64,000 nt of DNA, from NCBI GenBank assembly GCA_963818645.1, contig CAWFTF010000018.1:1-64000 (forward strand), in the 5' to 3' direction. Shown here in pieces: positions 25,470 through 34,255 of this stretch; the stretch's first letter is position 1; the number at the start of each line of letters is the position of its first letter. The stretch is from Gp6-AA40 sp963818645 (GTDB lineage: Bacteria; Acidobacteriota; Vicinamibacteria; Vicinamibacterales; UBA2999). Below the pieces are notes generated by a model. The model was not told where the DNA came from. It made no database searches and worked only from the letters and a program-made list of their open reading frames with translations. The position numbers were made by a program, and so were the translations under genes.

Positions 25470-26065
25470 TCACTTTCGAGCCCGTCGAGGGGGCTCAGTT
25501 TGATCGGTTCGAGGACGATCTCTTCAATCATCGGAAGGGGTGCCGATTCCGCCGCGAGCTGTGGGATATCCATCGCTTCGACTTGCCGGGCCGCGATCGC
25601 CCCAATGAGTTGCCGGAGCGCCGCAGCCTCGTCGAGAGAAACCAGCACCTCGGGCCGTGCCACGACCGCCGGGTTACGCGTCGAACGCTCAGCGCGGGCG
25701 ACAGGCGCGCTCACCGGCTTTGATGATTCGGCAGACGATGCGACGAGCGCAGGTGCCGGGAGCGCTGAGTCAACCGGCGGCGGCGTGGATTCGACCGGCG
25801 GTGTGTCCACGACGTGTGCTTGACGCGATGCACGCGACGGATCTCGCAGCGTCCACACGGCGATGACTGCTACGGCAGTCACAACTGCCGCAACCCGGGC
25901 CCATCGCCACGACGCTGACCAGAACCAGCCTTCCTGCATGCGCTCGTTCGCGATGCGTGCCCTGATGCGCGGCAGGAACCCGGGAGACGGATCGACGCCG
26001 AGCGCGGCTTCGATGTCCTTCTCGAGCGTCTCGTCGGTCAATTCCTGATGTCTGTAACCATCCAT
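25466..26065 (-). CDS. Putative anti-sigma factor, single-pass membrane protein
   Basis: 199 residues. A short cytoplasmic N-terminus (ELTDETLEKDIEAALGVDPSPGFLPRIRARI) is followed by a Trp-rich membrane entry and one span (ARVAAVVTAVAVIAVWTL), then a Pro/Ser/Ala-rich periplasmic part. There is no clear zinc anti-sigma motif. Its role is inferred from its position: it overlaps the end of the ECF sigma gene by 28 nt and is co-translated with it. The C-terminal end PMIEEIVLEPIKLSPLDGLESE is acidic and may be a functional tail. Confidence 0.65.
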   Translation of the reverse strand: MDGYRHQELTDETLEKDIEAALGVDPSPGFLPRIRARIANERMQEGWFWSASWRWARVAAVVTAVAVIAVWTLRDPSRASRQAHVVDTPPVESTPPPVDSALPAPALVASSAESSKPVSAPVARAERSTRNPAVVARPEVLVSLDEAAALRQLIGAIAARQVEAMDIPQLAAESAPLPMIEEIVLEPIKLSPLDGLESE

Positions 26066-26646
26066 GACAGTCGTTCCTTGAGTTGCTTCCGGGCAAGAAA
26101 CAGTCGCGACTTCACGGTGCCTTCCGGCACGTCGAGCAATGCACCGACTTCATGCATGTCGTGACCTTCGATCCCGGCAAGCACCACAACCAGTCGAAGC
26201 TTCTCGGGCAGCGCTTCAATCGCTCTCCATAAGTGCTCGGCTCGCTCTCGAGCGGCCACTATATCGGCCGTCGTTGTCTCGTGGAGATCCAGGCGGGTCT
26301 GCCCTCGACTCTGCTCGGGCCAGGTAAAACCCGCCCCTACTTCCACAGGGAGTTCGCGCGCCAGCCGCCGGCGATTGGCGCTGTGTCTGTCGAGTGCCAT
26401 CCGCCACGTCATCCGGACCAGCCACGCCCGGAACCGTGTCCGATCGCGCAACTGCCTGAAATTTCGATAGGCCTTGGCGAATGCTTCCTGCGCGACGTCC
26501 TCGGCGTCTTCCCGCTGCCTGAGCACGCTGAATGCGACGCGAAATGCCAGTCTCGAGGAATCCGCCAGACGCGCCTCGAACTCACGCTCGAGCTCCACGT
26601 CGGCGGTCACGAGGCTGCCCACAAGGCGTTCGGCGTGCTCATGCAT
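26038..26646 (-). CDS. ECF-type RNA polymerase sigma factor
   Basis: 202 residues with sigma-70 regions 2 and 4. Region 2: AFSVLRQREDAEDVAQEAFAKAYRNF and RTRFRAWLVRMTWRMALD. Region 4: HLWRAIEALPEKLRLVVVLAGIEGHDMHEVGALLDVPEGTVKSRLFLARKQLKERL, a typical helix-turn-helix. It is expected to bind RNA polymerase core and read a small regulon; autoregulation with the downstream membrane protein is likely. An 11-residue acidic N-terminal extension precedes region 2. Confidence 0.94.
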   Translation of the reverse strand: MHEHAERLVGSLVTADVELEREFEARLADSSRLAFRVAFSVLRQREDAEDVAQEAFAKAYRNFRQLRDRTRFRAWLVRMTWRMALDRHSANRRRLARELPVEVGAGFTWPEQSRGQTRLDLHETTTADIVAARERAEHLWRAIEALPEKLRLVVVLAGIEGHDMHEVGALLDVPEGTVKSRLFLARKQLKERLSWMVTDIRN

Positions 26647-26701
26647 CAGGCTTCACCTACGCAAGACGCCAGAACGGGCGAGACGGTTCACTGACGTGAA
26701 C

Positions 26702-26766
26702 GCCGAACCCCGTGAACCAGACACGCTGAACACGAACCCGGAACACGGAACCGGGAACCCGGAACG
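26702..26766. repeat. GAACCCG-type heptanucleotide array
   Basis: Between the sigma gene start and the ribBA stop: GAACACG-AACCCG-GAACACG-GAACCGG-GAACCCG-GAACGGC, with further irregular GAACC units just before. Only one orientation is present here, so no long hairpin forms. Same class as the array at 60863-61083. Confidence 0.75.
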
Positions 26767-26772
26767 GCGCTA

Positions 26773-28026
26773 CTACACCGACGACAGCTTATGCCCCAGC
26801 TTGTCCTTCTTGGTCTTGAGATAGCGACGCGTATGGTCGCTGGCGGGAATCTCGAGAGGAAGGGCCTCGGACACGGATAACCCGTACCCCTGAAGGCCGA
26901 CGAACTTCCGTGGGTTGTTGGTCAGCAGCCTCATTGTCTTTACGCCGAGGTCGCTGAGGATTTGCGCGCCGATGCCGTAGTCGCGCTGGTCGGCCTTGAA
27001 GCCAAGCCGCTCGTTGGCTTCGACCGTGTCGAGCCCCTGATCCTGCAGCTCGTACGCACGAATCTTGTTCACCAGGCCGATGCCCCGACCTTCCTGATTC
27101 AGATACAGCAGGATGCCGCGACCTTCTTTGGCAACACGCTCCATGGCCGTGTCGAGCTGCGGGCCACAGTCACAGCGGGCGGAGTGAAACACGTCACCGG
27201 TGAGGCACTTGGAATGCACGCGCACGAGCACGTCCTTGCCGTCACCGATCTCCCCGCGCACCAACGCGACGTGAGTCTGGTTATCGAGTTGGCTTTCGTA
27301 TGCGTAGATCCGGAACGCGCCGTGGATAGTCGGCAGGTCGGCGGATGCCGCGCGCTTCACAAGTCGCTCTGTACGCATGCGGTATTGAATCAGATCAGCA
27401 ATCGTGACGACTAACAGGTTGTGTTTTCTGGCGAACTTCGCCAGCTCAGGCACGCGGGACATCGTGCCGTCCTCATTCATGATCTCGCAGATCACGCCAG
27501 CGGGTGTGAGCCCGGCGATAACCGCCAGATCAACTGCGGCTTCCGTGTGCCCAGCCCTGACGAGCACGCCGCCCTTCCGGGCACGCAGCGGGAACACGTG
27601 TCCAGGTCTCGCGAGATCGCGCGGCTTCGTCGCCGGATCGATTGCCACGCGCACCGTTTGCGCCCGATCGGCCGCGGAGATGCCGGTCGTCGTGTCGTCG
27701 CGTGCATCGACCGAGACACACATTGCCGTGTCGCGGCGCGAGGAGTTGTCGTTGACTTCTAACGGAATAGCAAGCTGATCGAGCCGCTCTGGCGTCATCG
27801 CCAGACAGATGAGACCGCGTCCGTGTCGTGCCATGAAGTTGATCGCCTCCGGCGTCACCTTCGAGGCGGCCATCGTCAGATCGCCCTCGTTCTCGCGACT
27901 TTCATCGTCGACGACGACGACCATGCGGCCGGCACGAATCGCCTCCACAGCCTCGTCAATCGTCGCAAACGGCCCGCGGCCACGGGCACCCTTGGCAATG
28001 CGAAGTGCGGTGTCTTTGCTAGTCAT
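26773..28026 (-). CDS. ribBA: Bifunctional 3,4-dihydroxy-2-butanone-4-phosphate synthase / GTP cyclohydrolase II
   Basis: 417 residues. Residues ~1-205 are RibB (EAIRAGRMVVVVDDESRENEGDL, FMARHGRGLICLAMT, RPGHVFPLRARKGGVLVRAGHTEAAVDL), which makes the four-carbon unit. The rest is RibA (LVRGEIGDGKDVLVRVHSKCLTGDVFHSARCDCGPQLDTAM with the zinc Cys residues, GILLYLNQEGRGIGLVNKIRAYELQD and TNNPRKFVGLQGYGL), which opens GTP. Both feed riboflavin synthesis with ribE and ribD upstream. It lies 108 nt after ribE, so expression may be partly separate. Confidence 0.97.
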   Translation of the reverse strand: MTSKDTALRIAKGARGRGPFATIDEAVEAIRAGRMVVVVDDESRENEGDLTMAASKVTPEAINFMARHGRGLICLAMTPERLDQLAIPLEVNDNSSRRDTAMCVSVDARDDTTTGISAADRAQTVRVAIDPATKPRDLARPGHVFPLRARKGGVLVRAGHTEAAVDLAVIAGLTPAGVICEIMNEDGTMSRVPELAKFARKHNLLVVTIADLIQYRMRTERLVKRAASADLPTIHGAFRIYAYESQLDNQTHVALVRGEIGDGKDVLVRVHSKCLTGDVFHSARCDCGPQLDTAMERVAKEGRGILLYLNQEGRGIGLVNKIRAYELQDQGLDTVEANERLGFKADQRDYGIGAQILSDLGVKTMRLLTNNPRKFVGLQGYGLSVSEALPLEIPASDHTRRYLKTKKDKLGHKLSSV

Positions 28027-28134
28027 GTTACCCAGTCGCTCGCTTGAGTTGGGAGGCTACGGCAAAGCCCTCGTTAACAGAACCACCATCCCCACGAAGA
28101 AGCGTCATTGCCAGTATCCGCGACACAAGCGAGT

Positions 28135-28743
28135 TCATGGAGTAAGCCCGCTCCGCGCGGCCAGCTCCATCGACCGCGCGACGTACTTGCCGACCATATC
28201 GCACTCCACATTGACGCGGTCACCGGCACGAAGCGATGACAACGTGGTATGCGCCCACGTGAACGGAATGATCATCACGTGCACCACACTGCGTTCGAGC
28301 CGCGCCACTGTCAGGCTGACGCCTTCGAGGGCGATCGAGCCCTTGAGAATGACGTACGGCTCCAGGTCCGCCGGAATGCGAACCGCAATCCAGTACGACT
28401 CCCCGTCCTGGCGGATGGCATCGACCACTCCGACGCCATCGACGTGCCCCTGCACGAAATGTCCGCCGAATCGGCCATCAGCGCGCATGGACCGTTCAAG
28501 ATTCACTGGCCGCCCCGGCGCGAGCGTGCCCAGCGTCGTCACACGAGCGGTCTCCGGTCCGATGTCCGCCGTCCATCCCGCCTCGCTGCACGTCGTCGCC
28601 GTCAGGCAGACACCGTTCACGGCAACGCTCTCGCCCTGACGAAGCTCCGGTCCCATCGGCGTGCGAATCGTCAGCGTGAAGCCAGACGCCGTGGGCACGA
28701 CATCCGAGACGATGCCGACCGATTCAATGAGGCCGGTGAACAT
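28135..28743 (-). CDS. ribE: Riboflavin synthase alpha chain
   Basis: 202 residues from the ATG at 28743 (MFTGLIESVGIVSDV, the family start). Two lumazine-binding halves: GESVAVNGVCLTATT...FGGHFVQGHVDGVGVV and GSIALEGVSLTVARLE...RAGDRVNVECDMVGKYVAR. Converts two lumazines into riboflavin. Its first 20 nt overlap the end of ribD. Also called ribC in some genomes. Confidence 0.96.
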   Translation of the reverse strand: MFTGLIESVGIVSDVVPTASGFTLTIRTPMGPELRQGESVAVNGVCLTATTCSEAGWTADIGPETARVTTLGTLAPGRPVNLERSMRADGRFGGHFVQGHVDGVGVVDAIRQDGESYWIAVRIPADLEPYVILKGSIALEGVSLTVARLERSVVHVMIIPFTWAHTTLSSLRAGDRVNVECDMVGKYVARSMELAARSGLTP

Positions 28744-29806
28744 ATCCCTCGATGAGGACGTCTGGCCCGAGCTGCTCGACCCTGTTCTCGACCAGCGAGG
28801 TGGGCGAAAACGCGCAACCCTCGAGCAGGGGTACGCCGCCATCTCCAAGCCACAGGGGCGCCACGTAGAGTTGGACGTAGTCCACGACGCCTTCGTCCCA
28901 GGCCGCACGCTGCACACGAGCTCCGCCCTCGAGCACCAGGCTCTGCACGTCGAAATTCGGCAGCACAGACAGTGCGGCAGCGATCCCCGGCCTCGGCACC
29001 GGAATCAGGCGGGCACCCGCCTTGTGCAGGGCCTCGGCCCGCTCGGTCCTGAGCGACTCCGCCGCTGTGAGTATTATCACCGGTCCCGCTGAGAGGGTCG
29101 AAATGAGGCGCGCCCCGGCTGGAGTGCGCAGCCGGCGGTCGAATACGACCCGGACCAGCGGCCGTTCCCTGTAGACCTCGCGAGCCGTCAACAGCGGGTC
29201 GTCAATCAGGATCGTCTCCGACCCGACCGCAATCGCGTCGGTGCACGCCCGGATATAGTGCGCGTGCGTCATCGCGCGCGGCGAGGTCAACTGGGTGCGC
29301 CGTCCTGCTCCGGCGGCGATCCGACCATCGAGACTGGTGGCCGCCTTGAGAATCACAAACGGCCTCCCCTCTCGTGTCGTCGTGAGGAAAGGCTGGTTCA
29401 AGCGAACCGCGGCGTCATAGCCGACACCGGTGTGCACTTCGATGCCGTTGGCGCGGAGCATCGCAAACCCGCGTCCGCCGACCAGCGGAAATGGATCTTC
29501 CATCGCAGCGACGACGCGACGGATGCCGGCGGCGATGATCCGTTCCGTGCACGGTCCCGTCTTGCCGGTGTGGACGCACGGCTCGAGCGTGCAGTAGAGC
29601 GTGGCGCCGCGCGCGTCGCTCCCCGCCTCTTCGAGCGCGTTCACCTCGGCGTGTGGTTCACCGGCGCGCTCGTGTGCACCCTGACCGAGCACGACCCCTT
29701 CATCCGACACGATGCACGCACCAACGACGGGATTCGGCGTCGTGCGGCCGAGGCCGCGGCGCGCGTGCTCGAGCGCCCGCCGCATCCACCGTTCGTCGTC
29801 TACCAC
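28724..29806 (-). CDS. ribD: Bifunctional riboflavin deaminase/reductase RibD
   Basis: 360 residues. Deaminase half: MRRALEHARRGLGRTTPNPVVGACIV, GEPHAEVNALEEAG and YCTLEPCVHTGKTGPCTERI (zinc ligands His-Cys-Cys). Reductase half: GRPFVILKAATSLDGRIAAG, TDAIAVGSETILIDDPLLTAR and SLVLEGGARVQRAA. Performs the second and third steps after GTP opening. It overlaps the ftsY end by 7 nt and ribE by 20 nt. Confidence 0.96.
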   Translation of the reverse strand: MVDDERWMRRALEHARRGLGRTTPNPVVGACIVSDEGVVLGQGAHERAGEPHAEVNALEEAGSDARGATLYCTLEPCVHTGKTGPCTERIIAAGIRRVVAAMEDPFPLVGGRGFAMLRANGIEVHTGVGYDAAVRLNQPFLTTTREGRPFVILKAATSLDGRIAAGAGRRTQLTSPRAMTHAHYIRACTDAIAVGSETILIDDPLLTAREVYRERPLVRVVFDRRLRTPAGARLISTLSAGPVIILTAAESLRTERAEALHKAGARLIPVPRPGIAAALSVLPNFDVQSLVLEGGARVQRAAWDEGVVDYVQLYVAPLWLGDGGVPLLEGCAFSPTSLVENRVEQLGPDVLIEGYVHRPH

Positions 29807-30723
29807 TTTTCCTGAAAGAGCGCCTCGACGTAGTCCTGGGGAGAGAAGGGAATCAGATCGTCGATACCCTCCCCGACGCCGACGTAGCGGATGGGGAGCT
29901 TGAGGTCGTGCGCGATCGACACCGCCACCCCGCCCTTGGCTGTTCCGTCCAATTTGGTGAGCACGATCCCCGTGACACCAGCCACGCTCGTGAACTCACG
30001 CGCCTGCTGGAGACCGTTCTGCCCCACCGTCGCATCGAGCACGAGCAGCACTTCGTGCGGTGCGCCTTCGGCCGCACGCGCGGCCACGCGACGGATCTTC
30101 TCCAGTTCGTTCATCAGATTGACGCGCGTGTGCAGTCGTCCAGCCGTGTCGACGAGGATCGGATCGCGACCACGCGCCTTGCCGGACTGAATCGCATCGA
30201 ACACGACCGATGCGGGGTCGGAGCCTTCATTCGCGCGAACGATGTCGACCCCTGCCCGCTTGGCCCAGATCTCGAGCTGCTCCACTGCGGCTGCGCGGAA
30301 CGTGTCCGCCGCACACACGAGCGGCGTCTTTCCGGAGGCCTTGAGCAGATTCGCCAGCTTACCGATGGTGGTGGTCTTTCCCGTGCCGTTGACGCCGACG
30401 ATGAGCGTGACCTGTGGCTTGTGGCCGTTCGGCACCGGACTCTCGACGCCATCGAAGATCTGGCGGATCTCGTCCTTCACCAGATCGCGCAGGCTTTCGC
30501 CGTGGCGCGATCGCGATCGCACGGCGGTGACTATCCGCTCGGTCGCAGGCAGACCGACATCGGCCGAGATCAGCAACTCTTCGAGCGCTTCAATCGTGTC
30601 GACAGTGATCGGCCGCGTGCGCTGCTCGCCCTCGTCGGCCTGCTGAACGATCTCTTCGAAGCGGCTGACGATCTGCTGCTTCGTCCGCGTCAGGCCTTCG
30701 CGAAGGCGGTCTAGAAATCCCAA
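29800..30723 (-). CDS. ftsY: Signal recognition particle receptor FtsY
   Basis: 307 residues, a short FtsY without the acidic A domain. NG domain: FLDRLREGLTRTKQQIV, VTLIVGVNGTGKTTTIGKLA (P-loop), VCAADTFRAAAVEQLEIWA, DPILVDTAGRLHTRVNLMNEL, GIVLTKLDGTAKGGVAVS and YVGVGEGIDDLIPFSPQDYV. It docks SRP at the membrane. The partner Ffh is at 22056-23475. Located between the gpsA block and ribD. Confidence 0.97.
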   Translation of the reverse strand: MGFLDRLREGLTRTKQQIVSRFEEIVQQADEGEQRTRPITVDTIEALEELLISADVGLPATERIVTAVRSRSRHGESLRDLVKDEIRQIFDGVESPVPNGHKPQVTLIVGVNGTGKTTTIGKLANLLKASGKTPLVCAADTFRAAAVEQLEIWAKRAGVDIVRANEGSDPASVVFDAIQSGKARGRDPILVDTAGRLHTRVNLMNELEKIRRVAARAAEGAPHEVLLVLDATVGQNGLQQAREFTSVAGVTGIVLTKLDGTAKGGVAVSIAHDLKLPIRYVGVGEGIDDLIPFSPQDYVEALFQEKW

Positions 30724-30735
30724 TCAGAACTCCCC

Positions 30736-30777
30736 AGTCCCCGGTCCACAGTCCACAGTCCTCGGTCCGCAGTAACT
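30736..30777. repeat. AGTCCAC-type heptanucleotide array
   Basis: Six consecutive 7-nt units: AGTCCCC, GGTCCAC, AGTCCAC, AGTCCTC, GGTCCGC, AGTAACT, followed by a looser CGACCCAGCTAC stretch up to 30807. It fills the 80-bp gap between ftsY and gpsA. On the other strand the unit reads GGACTGT. Confidence 0.85.
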
Positions 30778-30803
30778 CAGCGACCCAGCTACTTACTACC
30801 CAG

Positions 30804-31802
30804 CTACCCCGCTTCGGCGCGCTGCGGCCTCAACATCAACTCGTAGAGGGCCGTCTTTGGATCCTTGCGCCCCGCGAGCAACTCGCCGACCTGCGCGGCG
30901 ATTGGCAACTCCACATTGTGTCGCGCCGCAAGTGCGAGCGCCGCCTCCGTCGTCCGGACACCCTCCGCCACCATCTTCATCCCCGCAAGGACGTCCGCGA
31001 CGGCGCGACCGCTCGCCAGCTCAATCCCGACGTGACGGTTGCGACTCAGCGCCCCGGTACACGTCAGGACGAGATCGCCAAGGCCTGTCAGGCCCGCGAG
31101 CGTTTCACGCTTGGCGCCAGCGGCACATGCCAGACGCGACATCTCGGCGAGACCGCGCGTGACGAGACCCGCGAGCGCGTTGTGCCCGAGGCCGAGCCCT
31201 TCGACCATTCCGGCCGCGATGGCGATGATGTTCTTGAGCGCACCGCCGATCTCCACACCCACGACGTCATCGGTGCCATACAACCGCAGGTAGGGCGCCC
31301 TGAACTCTTCCTGGACTCGCTTGACCACCTGCGCGTCGAGCGAGGCGATCGACACGGCGGTCGGCAGTTCGCGAGCGACTTCCGCGGCGAAGCTCGGGCC
31401 GGAGAGCACTGCGACATTCACGACGTCACGCAGTTCCTGTCCGATGATCTCCGAGACACGCAACAAGGTGTCCTGCTCGAGGCCCTTCGTCGCGCTCACG
31501 ATCGTCGAGCCTCGATGCACATAGGGCGCCGCGCGCTTGAGGATCTCGCGAGTGCCGTGCGACGGCACGGCAGAGACGATCAATTCCGTGCCCGCGAGGG
31601 CGGCAGACAGATCGTCTGTTACCGATAGATTCGACGGGAAACGGATGTCGGGCAGATACACCGCGTTGGCGCCGCGCGCACGGATGTCTGCCACGAGCGC
31701 CGGATCGCGCGCCCACAGACGCGCGTCATGACCGATGCGCGCCAGATGAACGGCCAGTGCCGTGCCCCAGCCTCCTGCTCCGAGAATGGCAACCTGACGA
31801 AT
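30804..31802 (-). CDS. gpsA: Glycerol-3-phosphate dehydrogenase [NAD(P)+], apparent ATT start
   Basis: Makes sn-glycerol-3-phosphate for phospholipid synthesis. The Rossmann motif QVAILGAGGWGTALAVHLAR lies upstream of the first GTG (31694), so the protein must begin earlier. Between the plsY stop (31814-31812) and this motif there is no in-frame ATG, GTG or TTG. The best start is ATT at 31802, with GGAG 6 nt upstream. This gives 332 residues, the normal length. Further motifs: SGPSFAAEVARELPTA, the catalytic Lys in GGALKNIIAIAAG and LTGLGDLVLTCTG. Either a rare ATT start is used or an ATG-to-ATT sequence error is present. Neighbours plsY and pgpA belong to the same pathway. Confidence 0.93.
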   Translation of the reverse strand: MRQVAILGAGGWGTALAVHLARIGHDARLWARDPALVADIRARGANAVYLPDIRFPSNLSVTDDLSAALAGTELIVSAVPSHGTREILKRAAPYVHRGSTIVSATKGLEQDTLLRVSEIIGQELRDVVNVAVLSGPSFAAEVARELPTAVSIASLDAQVVKRVQEEFRAPYLRLYGTDDVVGVEIGGALKNIIAIAAGMVEGLGLGHNALAGLVTRGLAEMSRLACAAGAKRETLAGLTGLGDLVLTCTGALSRNRHVGIELASGRAVADVLAGMKMVAEGVRTTEAALALAARHNVELPIAAQVGELLAGRKDPKTALYELMLRPQRAEAG

Positions 31803-31811
31803 GGGAAACTC

Positions 31812-32417
31812 CTATTGAACGGACCCGTTCACCACGCGCTGCCCGATGCGGCGCTCGGTGCCGGCCACGAGCCGAGCCAGGTTCTCGCGGTGTCGATAGA
31901 TGATGACGAGCGCCGACGCCGCCGCGCCGATGGCGATGATGCCCGGTGCATCGCTCAGTATGGCGACGAGCGCGAGCGTGAGCGCGCCCGCGATCGACCC
32001 GACCGAAATGAAGCGGGTGGCGACCACGGCGATCAGGAACACGCACGACGCAATGCCGAGCGCTTCCGGCGCGAGCACGGCGAACGCGCCCGCCGCCGTC
32101 GCCACGCCCTTTCCTCCACGGAAACGCAGCCAGACCGGATACACGTGGCCGATGACCGACGCGAACGCTGCGATGACCGAAGCGAGCGGGCCGGCAGACA
32201 ACAGTTGCGCGACCAGGACCGCCAGCGCCCCCTTTACTCCGTCGAGGACCATCGCCAGCACAGCGGCGCGTACGCCGGTCGTGCGCAGCACGTTCGATGC
32301 GCCGATGTTACCGCTACCCGCTCGACGCAAATCGATCCCGCGATGCCGTGACAGCAGGAAGGCAAATGGGATCGAACCCACGAGGTAGCCGAAGGTCACA
32401 GCGAGAACGGCGTTCAT
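31812..32417 (-). CDS. plsY: Glycerol-3-phosphate acyltransferase PlsY
   Basis: 201-residue membrane enzyme that moves acyl groups from acyl-phosphate to glycerol-3-phosphate. Family motifs: YLVGSIPFAFLLSRHRGIDLRRAGSGNIGASN, FASVIGHVYPVWLRFRGGKGVATAAG and IIYRHRENLARLVAGTERRIG. Five to seven membrane helices. It is directly followed by gpsA, which supplies its substrate; it begins where thpR ends. Confidence 0.96.
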   Translation of the reverse strand: MNAVLAVTFGYLVGSIPFAFLLSRHRGIDLRRAGSGNIGASNVLRTTGVRAAVLAMVLDGVKGALAVLVAQLLSAGPLASVIAAFASVIGHVYPVWLRFRGGKGVATAAGAFAVLAPEALGIASCVFLIAVVATRFISVGSIAGALTLALVAILSDAPGIIAIGAAASALVIIYRHRENLARLVAGTERRIGQRVVNGSVQ

Positions 32418-32993
32418 TCAGACGTGAGCGAGTTCCGATCGACCGAGCGCGATGTACGTTGGTCCGGACGAGGAGAGTCGACTCTCAAACAGTGTAACCG
32501 CGGCGACCCTGACGACGCCGAACACGGTGCTTTCCAGGCCTTCCAGCAGCGGGACAGGCCGAAGGCCAGCGGGATTCTTCACGCGGCCGAGCGTCAGATG
32601 TGGGTGGAAGTCGCGCTCGCCGGTCGAGTGAACCAGGCCGTCCAGCCGCGCGCGCACTTCCTGTTCGACTGAGCGCAGATTGTCGATGCCCTTCCCGATT
32701 CCAGCCCAGATCACCCGCGGCGGACGTTTGGGTGGGAACGTCCCTGTTCCTTCGATCGTGAGATCGAACGCTGGCGTCCTGAGCGGACGTGCCAGTGCCG
32801 CCCGAATCTGCTCGCCGAGTGCAGCGTCTACGTGTCCGATGAACTGAACGGTGAGATGCAATTGTTCGGGCTTCACCCAGGTGACGCGCGCGTGCGGCGC
32901 ACGCTGTTCGCTACGACGCTTCAAGTCCTCGATCGTCCGCGACGCTGCTCGCTGAACGTCAGACCCCACATCGACTGCAACGAACAGCCTCAC
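32418..32993 (-). CDS. thpR: RNA 2',3'-cyclic phosphodiesterase ThpR
   Basis: 191 residues of the 2H phosphoesterase superfamily. The two HxT motifs are HLTVQFIG and HPHLTLGR. The start MRLFVAVDVGSDVQRA and the GTGTFPPKRPPRVIWAGI segment are typical of ThpR/LigT. It opens 2',3'-cyclic phosphates in RNA. It overlaps the cinA end by 4 nt. Confidence 0.92.
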   Translation of the reverse strand: MRLFVAVDVGSDVQRAASRTIEDLKRRSEQRAPHARVTWVKPEQLHLTVQFIGHVDAALGEQIRAALARPLRTPAFDLTIEGTGTFPPKRPPRVIWAGIGKGIDNLRSVEQEVRARLDGLVHSTGERDFHPHLTLGRVKNPAGLRPVPLLEGLESTVFGVVRVAAVTLFESRLSSSGPTYIALGRSELAHV

Positions 32994-34255
32994 ACCTGGA
33001 GCATCCTCCTGACCATGTCGAGCGCAGCCTGCGAGGCTTGAAACTTCACCAGCTCGCGTTCGCCGAAGAATCGAAACGTTCGCACGCGACGATCGGTGTC
33101 GGTGACCGCCGCAACCACCACGGTCCCAACGGGCTTCTCGGGTGTACCACCGCTCGGCCCGGCGATGCCGGTGACGCCAACACCGACGCCCACGCGTGCC
33201 TTCGCCTTGATTCCCTCAGCCATCGCGACTCCTACTGGTTCGCTCACAGCGCCGTGGGAGCGAATCAGATCGGGGGGCACGTCCAGCAGCTGCGTCTTCG
33301 CTTCGTTCGAGTAGACGATCACGCCCTGGTCCACATACCGCGAACTGCCTGGCACATCCGTCAGTCGTGACGAGAGCAGCCCGCCCGTGCACGACTCGGC
33401 GACTCCGATCCGCAGTCCCCGCTCGACGAGGAGATCGCCGACGACGGCTTCGAGCAGTCGGCCGTCGGTGCTGTACACGTCGGGACCGAGAACATCGACA
33501 GCCTCGGCAACCGCGCGTTCCAACACCGCGTTCCCGGCCTCGCGTGTGGGTGCTCGAGTGGACACATGCAGCTCGATCGATCCCAGCGTCGCCAGAATCG
33601 TCGCGGCGATTGGGGGCGTCTCCTTCTCCCACACGCCATACAGCGGATGCAGCTTCTCATCCACGTGCGATTCGATGCGGCCAGCGACGCGCACGATTCG
33701 TCGGACGAGGACGCTGCCTTCGCTCCGGTCCTTGAGCGGACCATCGATGAGCTCTGTGAGCATCGGTCGCAGCTCGCGCGGAGGTCCCGGCAACAGCAAA
33801 ACGAGCCGATCCCCGTGATCGATCCACAGACCCGGCGCGCTGCCGCGCGCGTTGGCAAGCACTTTCGCTCCGCGAGGCACCATCGCCTGGCGACGATTGC
33901 TTTCGGGCATCGGCATCGGCAGGTTTCGAGAGGCAAAGCGCGTGCGCAGATGCGCGGTGATCGCTTCGTCCTCGGCCAGTGGCCGATCGAGCACTGTCGC
34001 CACGACCTCTCGCGTCAGGTCATCGTCGGTCGGACCAAGGCCGCCGCACATGACGACGAGATCCGCGCGGGCGAGCCACAACCGCAACACGTGTTCGAGC
34101 TCGGTTCTGTCGTCGCCGACCACAGCCTTGGCCTTCACGTCGATGCCGAGGAGGTTCAGTTGCTCGGTGATGAAGAGCGAGTTGGTGTCGATCTTCGACG
34201 GCGTCAGCATCTCACTGCCAACAGCGATGATCGCGGCACTGCCGATCGGTTTCAC
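32990..34255 (-). CDS. cinA: CinA-family protein (nicotinamide-nucleotide amidohydrolase / ADP-ribose pyrophosphatase)
   Basis: About 421 residues. The N-terminal MoCF-like domain (AAIIAVGSEMLTPSKIDTNSLFI, CGGLGPTDDDLTREV, LLPGPPRELRPML) is a COG1058-type pyrophosphatase. The C-terminal CinA domain (GVAESCTGGLLSSRLTDVPGSS, YVDQGVIVYSNEAK, GITGIAGPSGGTPEKPVGTV) is the NMN deamidase of NAD recycling. The GTG at 34255 is chosen because the conserved part starts at AAIIAVG and it overlaps the pgpA stop as GTGA. More upstream in-frame codons lie within pgpA. Confidence 0.93.
   Translation of the reverse strand: MKPIGSAAIIAVGSEMLTPSKIDTNSLFITEQLNLLGIDVKAKAVVGDDRTELEHVLRLWLARADLVVMCGGLGPTDDDLTREVVATVLDRPLAEDEAITAHLRTRFASRNLPMPMPESNRRQAMVPRGAKVLANARGSAPGLWIDHGDRLVLLLPGPPRELRPMLTELIDGPLKDRSEGSVLVRRIVRVAGRIESHVDEKLHPLYGVWEKETPPIAATILATLGSIELHVSTRAPTREAGNAVLERAVAEAVDVLGPDVYSTDGRLLEAVVGDLLVERGLRIGVAESCTGGLLSSRLTDVPGSSRYVDQGVIVYSNEAKTQLLDVPPDLIRSHGAVSEPVGVAMAEGIKAKARVGVGVGVTGIAGPSGGTPEKPVGTVVVAAVTDTDRRVRTFRFFGERELVKFQASQAALDMVRRMLQV

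Noticed and set aside
28027..28134. FMN riboswitch between ribBA and ribE
   Set aside because: No RFN consensus core seen; only an 8-bp CTCGCTTG/CAAGCGAG pair spaced ~75 nt, which is weak.
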